Shown one piece after another: positions 1-7,144 of a stretch of DNA of 11,886 nt. Below the pieces are notes generated by a model that was given only the letters and a program-made list of their open reading frames with translations, searched no databases and had not been told where the DNA came from. This DNA comes from Candidatus Cibiobacter qucibialis. GTDB taxonomy: Bacteria; Bacillota; Clostridia; Oscillospirales; Ruminococcaceae. Location of the stretch: assembly GCA_004000625.1 (NCBI GenBank), contig SAUS01000069.1, positions 1-11,886 on the forward strand, written 5' to 3'. The number at the start of each line of letters is the position of its first letter. Positions within the stretch are counted from its first letter, which is position 1. A program made the translations under genes and the position numbers.

Positions 1-56
1 GGCATCTGCCGCACCTCGCTCGCCGTATCGGCACTTAGAATTATGCGGTATTGCCT
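1..56 (-). repeat. Repeat B, partial copy (left arm, cut by window edge)
   Basis: Read on the minus strand these 56 bases are identical to the first 56 bases of the full B element at 6746-6801, ending outward in AGGCAATACCGC. The outer end is followed by TA (57-58), as in the full copies. The rest of the element lies outside the window. It sits 18 bases beyond the stop codon of the XpaC-like gene. No separate intrinsic terminator is visible there, so the palindromic element may also affect the 3' end of that transcript (inference). Confidence 0.85.
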
Positions 57-74
57 TATCTACTTTCACCGGTT

Positions 75-1205
75 TTATTTTGCACCAAAATCTGCTGCAA
101 AGTCATGGGTCAGGCCGTCCTGGTTCAGCATGGCTTCCAGCGTATCGATTTCGGTGGAAACATCCATGCTAACATCCTGCAAAAGGGTATCGTACAGCTT
201 TTCATATGCCGTATTCAGGGTGTGCAGGATACCCACGATATCGCGCCGGATTTCCTGCGCGTTCTGGGTAGCGCTTTCGCCCAACCCCAGCGCGGTGTTC
301 AGCAGCTTGCGGGTAGTGGGCATATAATATTCGCGGTAGCGGCGCACCCGCGGCAGCTGTTCCGGGTGGTTATGCACAAACCCCATGATAGCCGCGCAGG
401 TTTTGCGCATCTGCACCAGCTCTTCATCTGCCTGGTCCCCCAGGCGGCCCTGGCAGGTTTTGAGGTAGTTCAAAAAGTCTGCCCCATCGCGGCGGAACAG
501 CTCTTCATCGGTCAGCGCGGGCTGAGCCGCTTTGGGCTGCACCGGTGCCGCGGCGGGCGCAGGGTGGTACATCGTTTCGTCCAGGTACAGCGTTGTTTCT
601 GCCTCATTCATGCAGGCGTTGGGGTAATGGCCTTTGGCCAAAGCATCCCGCAGGTCTTTGCGCACCTTATCGGCGCGCACCACGCTGCTGCGGGTCAGCT
701 CCGGCAGCTCCGCCGTAAAGCCGTGCATGCCGCGCAGGTAGCGGCGCAGACGGCCAAAATAGTTTGCTGCGTGGCAACCTGCGTACCCCATGACAAAAAA
801 TCCCAGCGTGCAGGCGGTAAACGTCGGAGCCAGAATATTGAACACCGGCATTGCGCTCCACAAGCTTGCATCATTGGGTGCCACACCGGCAAGGATGGCC
901 ATAACCAGCGCAGCAATGGCAAAGCAGCCGCCGAACACCCAGCCCAGCACGCCCATGGTCATCCAGCCGCCGTAATGCCCGGCCAGGCTGTTATCCAGCT
1001 TACGGCGGTAGGCAATAAAGCTGTTCTGTTCCGGCCTTTGCGTGGCCCGGTTCAGGGAATCCCCCACACTGTCCAGTGCGCCGGCAATACCGGAAAGCAC
1101 CGTGGAACTGATGCCCAGCCCAAAGTTGACGGCACCATCCACCAGGTCATTCAGATCCTGCTGGCGGCGGTCACTTTTTTTATCATACGGGTGATTGTTG
1201 GGCAT
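75..1205 (-). CDS. XpaC-like two-TM membrane protein (5-bromo-4-chloroindolyl phosphate hydrolysis family)
   Basis: Predicted 376-residue membrane protein. Two hydrophobic segments (about residues 82-108 and 116-142) follow a polar N-terminus. A Pro/Ala-rich linker (about 214-232) leads to a helical cytoplasmic domain. The C-terminal part carries the YYMPTT-KLL signature (about 293-302) and a following long helical stretch, as in the XpaC family. That family is named after a Bacillus phenotype and its biochemical role is unclear; members are often linked to TelA-like proteins, but no telA is visible here. The ATG at 1205 is chosen because AAAGAGGAA lies 5 bases upstream; the in-frame GTG at 1229 has no such site. 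It is the last gene of the run after the FAD dehydrogenase (79-base gap, no terminator seen), so co-transcription with the cdaA group is plausible. Family assignment is fairly sure; function is not. Confidence 0.75.
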   Translation of the reverse strand: MPNNHPYDKKSDRRQQDLNDLVDGAVNFGLGISSTVLSGIAGALDSVGDSLNRATQRPEQNSFIAYRRKLDNSLAGHYGGWMTMGVLGWVFGGCFAIAALVMAILAGVAPNDASLWSAMPVFNILAPTFTACTLGFFVMGYAGCHAANYFGRLRRYLRGMHGFTAELPELTRSSVVRADKVRKDLRDALAKGHYPNACMNEAETTLYLDETMYHPAPAAAPVQPKAAQPALTDEELFRRDGADFLNYLKTCQGRLGDQADEELVQMRKTCAAIMGFVHNHPEQLPRVRRYREYYMPTTRKLLNTALGLGESATQNAQEIRRDIVGILHTLNTAYEKLYDTLLQDVSMDVSTEIDTLEAMLNQDGLTHDFAADFGAK

Positions 1206-1284
1206 AGCGGTTCCTCTTTCTCTTCTCACTCTTTACGTTTCTTCACACGTTTCGTTATTTCAACATCTTGCCAGGCTTTGCAGT

Positions 1285-2880
1285 TCAGGCTTTATCCGGG
1301 GCGTACTGCTGCATCAGGGCAGCGGCGCAGCGCACACCGTCCACGGCGGCGGTCATAATGCCGCCTGCGTAACCGGCACCCTCGCCGCAAGGGTAAAGTC
1401 CCGTCAGGCCGGTGCACTGGAAGTTATCCCCGCGCAGCAGGCGCACCGGGCTGGAAGTCCGGGTTTCCAGCCCCGTCAGCACGGCATCCGGTGCCTGGTA
1501 AGCCCGCAGCTTGCGGCCAAAGGCGGTAATGCCATCCCGCAGGTCGGCGGCCAGTTCCCCCGGCAGCAGGCTGCCAAGGTCGCAGGGGGTCACGCCGCGG
1601 GGGTAGGTAGGCTGCACCGCCCCCAGCTCCAGTTTGCCGCGGCCTGCCAGAAAGCTGCCGACCGTTTCTGCCGGGGCAAGGTATCCCCCGCCGCCCGCAC
1701 GGTAAGCGGCCTGTTCCAACTGGCGCTGAAATGCGACCGCCTTGACCGGGTCGTTATCAAAATCGCGGCCATCCACGCTGACCACCACGGCGGCATTGGC
1801 GTTGCGGCCATCGCGGGCATGGTAGCTCATTCCGTTGGTCACCACGCCGCCATCCTCGCTGGCGGCGGCACACACCTGACCGCCGGGGCACATGCAGAAG
1901 GTGTACACGCACCGCTGGCCCACATGCTGGCTAAGCTGATATTCGCCCCGCGGCAGGGCCGGGTTCCCGGCAGCACCGTGGTAAAGGCTCTTTTCAATTT
2001 CTGTTTGCAGATGTTCCGCGCGGAATCCCACTGAAAACGGTTTGCATTCCAGCGGCAGGCCCATGGTATGCAGCACGGCAAAGGTATCCCGCGCGCTGTG
2101 GCCCACCGCCAGGATCAGTTGGTCGCAGAGGATGCTGCCCGCCGTGGTAGTAATGCCGCACAGCGCGCCGCCGCTGGTCTGCAGGCCGGTCAGCGCCGTG
2201 TTAAAGTGTACTTCCCCGCCAAGGTTTTCGATCTCAGTGCGGATGCTGGTAATAACGCCGCGCAGCAGGTCAGTGCCCACATGGGGCTTTTGCCGCCAGG
2301 CGATATCCGCCGGGGCGCCGTGCTTCAAAAAGGCGTCCGTCACAAAGCCGCACAAAGGGTCCCCCACGCGGGTGGTCAGCTTGCCGTCCGAGAATGTTCC
2401 TGCGCCGCCCTCGCCAAACTGGATATTGGCGTTGGGGTCCAGCGCGCCGGTCTGCTCAAACTTTTGCACAGCGGCCACACGGTCCGCCAGGGCCGGACCG
2501 CGCTCCAGCACAATGGGGTGGTAACCATTGCGTGCCAGCAGCAGGGCCGCAAACAGTCCCGCCGGGCCAAGGCCGACCACCACAGGGCGGTGTTTCAATG
2601 GTGTTTGACCAACCGGGAAGGTAAAATCCGGTTTGCGGGTGAAACAGACACAGGGCGAGGCCCCGGCCAAAGCCGATTCCTCACCCTCGTCATGGAGCGT
2701 GATGGCGATGGTATACACCAGCACAGGCGTGCCGTGCCGGGCATCCACCGAAAGTTTTGCCACGCCAGCCTGCGCCGGAGCGTTGCCCCGCAGGCGCAGC
2801 GTGCGGTAAGCCTGCCGGACAGCTTCCTGCTCCGGGTCCGGGCAGGAAAGCGGCAGGCGGATATTGCGTACAAGAATCAT
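1285..2880 (-). CDS. FAD-dependent dehydrogenase, COG2509 type
   Basis: Predicted cytoplasmic flavoprotein of 531 residues. A small N-terminal domain (about 1-95, beginning MILVRNIRLPL as is usual for the family) precedes a Rossmann FAD-binding motif VVGLGPAG (about 101-108) with the ribose-binding acidic residue in VLERG (about E126). A conserved QFGEGGAGTFSDGKL block follows (about 154-168). The C-terminal FAD-contact block, GLYPCGEGAGYAGGI, is at about 494-508. Full length with all expected blocks, so it looks functional. Substrate is unknown for this group, which is annotated only as an uncharacterised FAD-dependent dehydrogenase. Start at ATG 2880, with AAAGGA about 12 bases upstream, a rather long spacing. 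It follows cdaR by 66 bases, a gap filled by a hairpin. Confidence 0.85.
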   Translation of the reverse strand: MILVRNIRLPLSCPDPEQEAVRQAYRTLRLRGNAPAQAGVAKLSVDARHGTPVLVYTIAITLHDEGEESALAGASPCVCFTRKPDFTFPVGQTPLKHRPVVVGLGPAGLFAALLLARNGYHPIVLERGPALADRVAAVQKFEQTGALDPNANIQFGEGGAGTFSDGKLTTRVGDPLCGFVTDAFLKHGAPADIAWRQKPHVGTDLLRGVITSIRTEIENLGGEVHFNTALTGLQTSGGALCGITTTAGSILCDQLILAVGHSARDTFAVLHTMGLPLECKPFSVGFRAEHLQTEIEKSLYHGAAGNPALPRGEYQLSQHVGQRCVYTFCMCPGGQVCAAASEDGGVVTNGMSYHARDGRNANAAVVVSVDGRDFDNDPVKAVAFQRQLEQAAYRAGGGGYLAPAETVGSFLAGRGKLELGAVQPTYPRGVTPCDLGSLLPGELAADLRDGITAFGRKLRAYQAPDAVLTGLETRTSSPVRLLRGDNFQCTGLTGLYPCGEGAGYAGGIMTAAVDGVRCAAALMQQYAPDKA

Positions 2881-2904
2881 GGGCTGATGTTTTCCTTTGG
2901 TTGG

Positions 2905-2945
2905 CGGGCATCGGATAGGCCGGAACCCCGGCTGATGGATGCCCG
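2905..2945 (-). other. Intercistronic hairpin between cdaR and the FAD dehydrogenase
   Basis: Starting one base after the cdaR stop codon, an 8-bp outer stem (CGGGCATC 2905-2912 with GATGCCCG 2938-2945) encloses a 5-bp inner stem (GCCGG 2919-2923 with CCGGC 2928-2932) and a 4-base loop. No T-tract follows on the minus strand, so it is unlikely to be an efficient intrinsic terminator. A role in mRNA processing, 3' protection of cdaA-cdaR mRNA or partial polarity is inference. Confidence 0.6.
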
Positions 2946-2946
2946 G

Positions 2947-4245
2947 TTATTGTGAGCTTGCCTGGCACTGCACCGTATAGTTGCCGACTGCAAAAATGTG
3001 GCTGGACGACGGCACCTGAATGCTGGCCGCCACGGTTTGCTGGCCAACGGATACCGCCAGATTCTGGCAGTCCACCTGGGCCAGAATGCTGTCTGCCGAA
3101 AGTTCTTCCATCTCGCTCTTGGGGCCGTACAGCGTAACCTGATGGATCTGTGCCGTCAGCACTTCCAGGTCAATCGTACTGGGCACATTGACGGTGCGGA
3201 TATTGGTTACGGTAAATGTACGGGAGGTCATATCGGTGGTATCAAACCGGATCGTTACAGCGGATACGCCATCCAGCGAAACCACACCGGCAGGCAGTTC
3301 AATGTTTTTCTGGTAGTCGCGGTCAAACGCAAACTCACGGCCAAGATCAAAAGCCGCAACGCTCAGTTCGGTCAGGGCGCCGACCGTCTTGGCCGGGCCC
3401 GCCACATTCAGGGTAGGAATGCTGAGCGAATACTTCAGATAGGAAGTATCAAACCCGGACGGCGCGTTGATAAACACGATGGAAAGCGGCAGTTCCCGCA
3501 CCTGATAGACTGTCAGGTTGATATCCGCCGTGTTGCTGTCCAGCGTGGTGTATTCCGGCGTTACAATATCGCCGTTTTCATCCCGCAGTTCCAGCGATGC
3601 TGTTGCCGACACGGAATCCGAAAGCGAGCCTTCGTGCGAAACAGGGGCCACCACCTCGCTGATTTTATCCAGCTCACTGGTCGGGCCGGTCAGAGTCACT
3701 TCGGTGGGGGTAGTGGTAATGCGGTTCAGGGTAAAGCCGTCGGCAATGGTAATGCCGCTGGTATCGGTGGTAACGGGCAGTGTTTTTTCGCCGACGGTAT
3801 CAAACACAACATCCACCGTCTGCGGGCTGACCACCGTCAGCTTGATGCCCACGTTGGTATAATCGGTGTTGGTGATGCGGGCCTCCAGCCGCAGGGTGGT
3901 TTTGCCCGCCCCCTGCACGCCGTTATAGACCGGGTAAACCATAATATCGGAGCTGGACAGCTTGCCGATCAAAGTGCCGTTGCCGTCCGCCTGCACCTGC
4001 ACGTTATCCACTGCCTGCTGGTCCACAATATCCAGCCCTTTGGAGGTATAAATGGTAGATTGGTAGCCATAATTCACGCTGACATCTTTGATGACAAAGG
4101 AACCCTGCGGATCCAGAAAGGTAGAAACCACCATCCAGACCAGCACTGCGGCCAGCACGGAAACAATTCCCAGGAAAAAGCGGTTATCCCAAATGGAACC
4201 ATTCGCTTTGCGCACCGGTTCAGCGGGCTGCGTTTGTTTTTGCAT
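2947..4245 (-). CDS. cdaR: CdaR, YbbR-domain regulator of c-di-AMP synthase
   Basis: Predicted 432-residue protein with a short cytoplasmic N-terminus, one membrane anchor (about residues 23-43) and a long extracellular region rich in beta strands. That region is made of about four YbbR repeats, with recurring 'V.L.GP...' segments such as VTLTGPTSELDKI and VTLYGPKSEMEEL. CdaR proteins bind the membrane-embedded CdaA and modulate its diadenylate cyclase activity. ATG 4245 is chosen because a near-perfect AAAGGAGGTG lies 11 bases upstream; the alternative GTG at 4257 lies inside that Shine-Dalgarno. The first 26 bases overlap the end of cdaA, so the two are probably translationally coupled. Gene order and domain layout match the standard cdaA-cdaR pair. 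Confidence 0.9.
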   Translation of the reverse strand: MQKQTQPAEPVRKANGSIWDNRFFLGIVSVLAAVLVWMVVSTFLDPQGSFVIKDVSVNYGYQSTIYTSKGLDIVDQQAVDNVQVQADGNGTLIGKLSSSDIMVYPVYNGVQGAGKTTLRLEARITNTDYTNVGIKLTVVSPQTVDVVFDTVGEKTLPVTTDTSGITIADGFTLNRITTTPTEVTLTGPTSELDKISEVVAPVSHEGSLSDSVSATASLELRDENGDIVTPEYTTLDSNTADINLTVYQVRELPLSIVFINAPSGFDTSYLKYSLSIPTLNVAGPAKTVGALTELSVAAFDLGREFAFDRDYQKNIELPAGVVSLDGVSAVTIRFDTTDMTSRTFTVTNIRTVNVPSTIDLEVLTAQIHQVTLYGPKSEMEELSADSILAQVDCQNLAVSVGQQTVAASIQVPSSSHIFAVGNYTVQCQASSQ

Positions 4246-5125
4246 GCTTGCCAGCACCTCCTTTGTTCAGCAGCCGGTTCAACAGCGGCTGCTTTTGCGC
4301 TTCGGCTGTTTCCGGCGGAATAATTTCCTCCTGCAGCAGGTTGAACAGGTTCTGGCGGTCCAGGCGGCGGATCAGAACACCATTTTTGGCCAGGGAGATA
4401 ATACCGGTTTCCTCACTGACCACCACCACGATGGCATCAGAATTTTCGCTCATGCCAAGACCCGCGCGGTGGCGGGTACCCATATCTTTGCCCATTTCCA
4501 GGTTGTTGGAAAGCGGCAGCACACACCCAGCGGCCACAATGCGGCCATCCCGGATCACAACAGCGCCGTCATGTAAAGGGGTACCCTCATAAAAGATGGT
4601 ACCCAGCATTTCGGGGATCACATCCGCCGAAAGCGGTGTGCCGGTGCGGATGATCTCATCCAGGTTGTTCATGCGTTCCAGCACCATCAATGCGCCGGTG
4701 CGCGTATCGGAAAGCTGCTCGGCTGCATCGCAGATGGCCACCACGGCGCTCTGCCATGCGCCGCGCAGGGTGGGGTCCTGCCGGTGGGTGGTAAACAGCA
4801 GTTTGGTCCAGTTGGTGCTTTGGCCCATGTGTTCCAGCGTGCGGCGCAGTTCCGGTTGGAACAGTACAATAGCTGCAATAAAGCCGATTTGCATCACATT
4901 GGTCAGCACCCAGCGCACCGTGCGCAGCTGCATCACATCCGCCAGCGCATAAAACACCAGCAGCAGCAGCAAACCGCGCACCAGCTGCCCGGCACGGGAT
5001 TTGCGCGCAAACAAAAGGATCTGATACATGGCCAAACTGACCACCGCAATATCGATCACATCACGCAGGCCAAACGTGCGCAGGTTGCTCAAAATGTCCT
5101 GGATCACATCAAAAAAGCCAAACAT
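4220..5125 (-). CDS. cdaA: CdaA, membrane diadenylate cyclase
   Basis: Makes cyclic di-AMP from two ATP at the membrane. The 301-residue protein has three N-terminal hydrophobic segments (about 24-40, 50-68, 73-90) followed by a DisA_N-type cyclase domain. The two catalytic signatures are intact: DGA at 186-188 (in GTPLHDGAVV) and RHR at 218-220 (in GTRHRAGLG), with the conserved SEETG downstream. Length is slightly above the usual 270-280 because of a basic C-terminal tail. Start is ATG 5125, with GGAAGGGGG about 11 bases upstream. It is the first gene of the run cdaA, cdaR, FAD dehydrogenase, xpaC-like; glmM, which often follows cdaR in Firmicutes, is not in that position here. Its leader contains repeat element A and a GC-rich hairpin. 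Confidence 0.95.
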   Translation of the reverse strand: MFGFFDVIQDILSNLRTFGLRDVIDIAVVSLAMYQILLFARKSRAGQLVRGLLLLLVFYALADVMQLRTVRWVLTNVMQIGFIAAIVLFQPELRRTLEHMGQSTNWTKLLFTTHRQDPTLRGAWQSAVVAICDAAEQLSDTRTGALMVLERMNNLDEIIRTGTPLSADVIPEMLGTIFYEGTPLHDGAVVIRDGRIVAAGCVLPLSNNLEMGKDMGTRHRAGLGMSENSDAIVVVVSEETGIISLAKNGVLIRRLDRQNLFNLLQEEIIPPETAEAQKQPLLNRLLNKGGAGKHAKTNAAR

Positions 5126-5158
5126 CGCGCAGGCAGCCCCCTTCCTATCCGTTGTTCT

Positions 5159-5179
5159 GCCGCAGTATCCGGCTGCGGC
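5159..5179 (-). other. GC-rich hairpin in the cdaA leader
   Basis: GCCGCAG (5159-5165) and CTGCGGC (5173-5179) form a perfect 7-bp stem with a 7-base loop, 33 bases upstream of the cdaA start codon. No T-run follows on either strand, so it is not an intrinsic terminator. It does not resemble the c-di-AMP riboswitch. It may merely structure the leader. Confidence 0.45.
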
Positions 5180-5197
5180 CCCGGCTGTTACCTTTTA

Positions 5198-5336
5198 GGG
5201 TGTATCTGAAAAGTCAAAAATTCAGTCTATTTCTACAAACGCAGCCAGATTTTGCGTTAAAAAGCCTTAAATCCTGCTTGTGTTTGCGAAATATCCGTCA
5301 TTTTCTTTGGGCAATACTTTGTTTTCAGATACACTT
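5198..5336. repeat. Repeat A, complete 139-bp MITE-like element
   Basis: The ends are inverted repeats: GGGTGTATCTGAAAA on the left (5198-5212) and AAGTGTATCTGAAAA on the right read on the minus strand (5336-5322), 13 of 15 identical with the inner 13 perfect. TA flanks both ends (5196-5197 and 5337-5338), as expected for a TA target duplication. There is no coding capacity. A second copy starts at 11669 and matches for about 120 bases. This fits a non-autonomous element moved in trans by a TA-targeting transposase (IS630/Tc1-mariner-like or some IS5 groups); the mobilising family is inference. Confidence 0.75.
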
Positions 5337-5337
5337 T

Positions 5338-5365
5338 AGTATAACACAGTTTGCCCGCCATGCAA
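5338..5365 (-). promoter_or_regulatory. Probable sigma-A promoter for the cdaA run
   Basis: On the minus strand TTGCAT (5365-5360) and TATACT (5343-5338) are separated by 16 bases. Transcription would start inside or at the edge of repeat A and run through it into cdaA. The last base of the -10 box is also the first base of the TA flanking the element on the minus strand, so the element abuts the promoter. Confidence 0.6.
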
Positions 5366-5466
5366 ATGCGGCAGGGCAAAAAACTGTGCCCATTGTAGAG
5401 AAGTACCCGATATGAACGCATTGGCCATGCTGCGGCGAAGTGCAAATGATATAAGCCCCCGCCAGC

Positions 5467-5494
5467 AAAAAGAGTTATTGCCTTAATAAAACTC
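5467..5494 (-). terminator. ispDF: Weak intrinsic terminator after ispDF
   Basis: Four bases past the ispDF stop the minus strand reads GAGTT, two unpaired T, ATT, a 5-base loop, AAT, AACTC and then TTTTT. The stem is 8 bp with a bulge and is AT-rich, so termination may be inefficient. The remaining part of this intergenic stretch holds the cdaA promoter, repeat A and the leader hairpin. Confidence 0.45.
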
Positions 5495-5497
5495 AGA

Positions 5498-6655
5498 TTA
5501 CTTTTTCTCAATCAGTGCCACGGCGTGGGCGGCAATGCCAAGCCCCTCACCGGTAAAGCCAAGGTGTTCTTCCGTGGTAGCTTTCACGCTCACATCGTCC
5601 AGAGCAAGGCCCAAAGCATTGGCAATGTTCTGCCGCATGGCCGGGATATGCGGTGCCAGCTTGGGTGCCTGACACAAAACAGTGGCGTCAATGTTGCCAA
5701 CAGTATAACCGGTTTCATCCAGCAGACGGCCAACCTCCCGCAGCAGCATCAGGGAATCTGCTCCCTCGTACCGCGGGTCGGTATCCGGAAAATGCTTGCC
5801 GATATCCCCCAGCGCCGCCGCGCCAAGCAGTGCATCCGAAACTGCGTGCAGCAGCACATCTGCATCGGAATGGCCCAGCAGGCCTTTTTCATATGGGATC
5901 GTCACGCCGCCCATAATCAGCTTGCGGCCCTCCACCAAGCGGTGAACATCATAACCATGACCAATGCGCATTGTATTTTCTCCCTTATTCTGTGCCGCGG
6001 CGGGCAGGTCCTCTTTCGTGGTAATTTTCAGGTTGACGTAATCGCCCTGCGTCAGGTGCACCGGCAGGCCCGCCAGTTCAAACAGGCTGCAGTCATCGGT
6101 CACCAGGTGGACTTTTTCCCCCTGCACAGCTTCCAAAGCCTTCCAGTACAGGTTCCGGCAGAAGCACTGGGGCGTTTGCACCGCAAACAGAGCGGCGCGG
6201 TCCGGTGTCTGCACCACAGCGCCGTTATTGGCGATCTTGATGGTATCCTTGACCGCAACCGCCGGGGCAGCGGCCCCCATGGCCTCGGCTTCCGCTAAAG
6301 CATCGGTAATAACCTGCTCACTCACAAAGGGGCGGGCGGCATCATGGATCGCCACCAGCTGCCCTTTTGCCGCGCGCAGACCGTTGCACACACTGTCGGC
6401 GCGGGTCGCGCCGCCGCTGACCACGGTGCACGGCTTGGGGCAGGCCGCTGCAATCGCCTGGCAGGCAGGCAGGTTACCGCCTGCCACAAGGATCAGCTCG
6501 TCCACCTGCGGGTGGGCGGCAAAAGCCGCCACACTAGTTTCCAGCACGGTTTTGCCGCCGGGCAGGCGGTAACTGAGTTTATCAAATCCCATTCGGCGGG
6601 AAGCCCCCGCCGCCACAATGATAGCGCTGACTTTTACCTGGGCATTTTCTTCCAC
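5498..6655 (-). CDS. ispDF: Bifunctional IspD-IspF, MEP-pathway isoprenoid enzyme
   Basis: Two steps of the non-mevalonate (MEP) pathway in one cytoplasmic protein of 385 residues: CTP transfer to MEP (IspD) and cyclisation to MEcPP (IspF). IspD spans about 1-220, with the nucleotide-binding AAGASRRMG (15-23), the lysine at K26, GGATRADSV (81-89) and DAARPFV (105-111). IspF spans 229-385, with the metal ligands D236 and H238 in GYDVHRL, H270 in DADVLLHAVSDALLG, and the C-terminal TTEEHLGFTGEGLGIAA block. The IspE step is not in this fusion, as is normal. The GTG at 6655 is chosen because AAGGGGAG lies 7 bases upstream; the upstream GTG at 6697 would add 14 residues not seen in the family. An internal ATG at 5971 with its own ribosome binding site marks the IspF boundary. 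Confidence 0.93.
   Translation of the reverse strand: MEENAQVKVSAIIVAAGASRRMGFDKLSYRLPGGKTVLETSVAAFAAHPQVDELILVAGGNLPACQAIAAACPKPCTVVSGGATRADSVCNGLRAAKGQLVAIHDAARPFVSEQVITDALAEAEAMGAAAPAVAVKDTIKIANNGAVVQTPDRAALFAVQTPQCFCRNLYWKALEAVQGEKVHLVTDDCSLFELAGLPVHLTQGDYVNLKITTKEDLPAAAQNKGENTMRIGHGYDVHRLVEGRKLIMGGVTIPYEKGLLGHSDADVLLHAVSDALLGAAALGDIGKHFPDTDPRYEGADSLMLLREVGRLLDETGYTVGNIDATVLCQAPKLAPHIPAMRQNIANALGLALDDVSVKATTEEHLGFTGEGLGIAAHAVALIEKK
5971..5987 (-). promoter_or_regulatory. Internal ribosome binding site and start for IspF within ispDF
   Basis: On the minus strand AAGGGAGA stands 5 bases before an in-frame ATG (5971) that begins MRIGHGYDVH, the normal IspF N-terminus. Translation from here would give a 157-residue protein, the usual length of stand-alone IspF. 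This suggests the fusion arose from adjacent ispD and ispF genes and that free IspF may still be made (inference). Confidence 0.6.
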
Positions 6656-6699
6656 AAAATGACTCCCCTTGCAGATGTATTTCCACGTTTTGCCCACAA

Positions 6700-6728
6700 A
6701 GCATGGTACTGTTTATCGGCACCATGCT
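6700..6728. promoter_or_regulatory. 8-bp inverted repeat upstream of ispDF
   Basis: AGCATGGT (6700-6707) and ACCATGCT (6721-6728) are perfect inverted repeats around a 13-base spacer, 45 bases upstream of the ispDF start and 17 bases from the B1 element. No T-run follows, so it may be an operator or leader hairpin. I see no matching operator family. Confidence 0.35.
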
Positions 6729-6745
6729 CTGCAGCAATTCTTCTA

Positions 6746-6919
6746 AGGCAATACCGCATAATTCTAAGTGCCGATACGGCGAGCGAGGTGCGGCAGATGC
6801 CAAGCCAAAAGCGCAGATAATACTTTGTGTATTATCGAGTATTTTGGCAACGCAGATGCCGTGCCGCAGCCGCCGGAGCGGTGCTTAAGCCGTAAGGCGG
6901 GAATTGTGCGGTGTTGCCG
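6746..6919. repeat. Repeat B1, complete 174-bp palindromic element
   Basis: The ends are imperfect inverted repeats: AGGCAATACCGCATAATTC on the left and CGGCAACACCGCACAATTC read inward from the right. TA flanks both ends (6744-6745, 6920-6921). Inside are further small hairpins: GCCG-ATA-CGGC, GATAATAC with GTATTATC around TTTGT, CCGC with GCGG around CGGA, and GCC-GTAA-GGC. It is the same length as B2 and differs from it at about 12 positions. The chance open reading frames across it have no ribosome binding sites and read into unrelated flanks. It is best read as a MITE-like mobile repeat able to fold as one large hairpin. Confidence 0.85.
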
Positions 6920-7144
6920 TAAATTTATTATACAGGCCATAGCCATAAAAATCCAGTCAATCCCAGTATTTTGGTGCAGGATTTTTGCAGAGCACGCATG
7001 GCAGCAATCACTTAAAACGGGCAATTTTTTTGCTCGTTTTTATTTTCCGCTGTTTTCTGCTTACAGAGGAACTTTTTTGGGCAAAAAAACTTCCTGCACA
7101 GATTGGGGGCCAACCAATGCAGGAAGTTTATCGTTTTGAACATA
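6920..7144. other. Spacer between repeats B1 and B2
   Basis: This 225-base AT-richer stretch has no credible gene. It holds a TATAAT box on the minus strand (6932-6927), directed toward B1 and ispDF, with only a poor -35, and a strong minus-strand terminator at 7083-7129. Otherwise I see nothing in it. Confidence 0.6.
7083..7129 (-). terminator. Rho-independent terminator downstream of spo0A
   Basis: A perfect 12-bp stem (AAACTTCCTGCA, 7087-7098 with 7118-7129) has a 19-base loop with a small inner TTGG/CCAA stem. On the minus strand it runs into seven T (7089-7083, three of them in the stem). It fits the end of the spo0A transcript, but lies about 310 bases past the stop codon with repeat B2 in between. 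No nearer convincing terminator is seen at 7319-7440. Confidence 0.7.

Noticed and set aside
51..4323. Long plus-strand open frames (for example 51-1358, 1195-2034, 2068-2955, 2998-4323)
   Set aside because: They lie antisense to well-recognised minus-strand genes, have low-complexity His/Arg/Gly-rich translations and lack ribosome binding sites. They are shadows of GC-rich codon usage.
5126..5337. c-di-AMP riboswitch in the cdaA leader
   Set aside because: The leader is mostly repeat A and a simple hairpin, and I see none of the conserved ydaO-type motifs.
7087..7129. Integron attC site or T-box element
   Set aside because: There is no integrase, no attC core sites and no T-box or specifier features. 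The long stem with a T-run on the minus strand is explained by a terminator.
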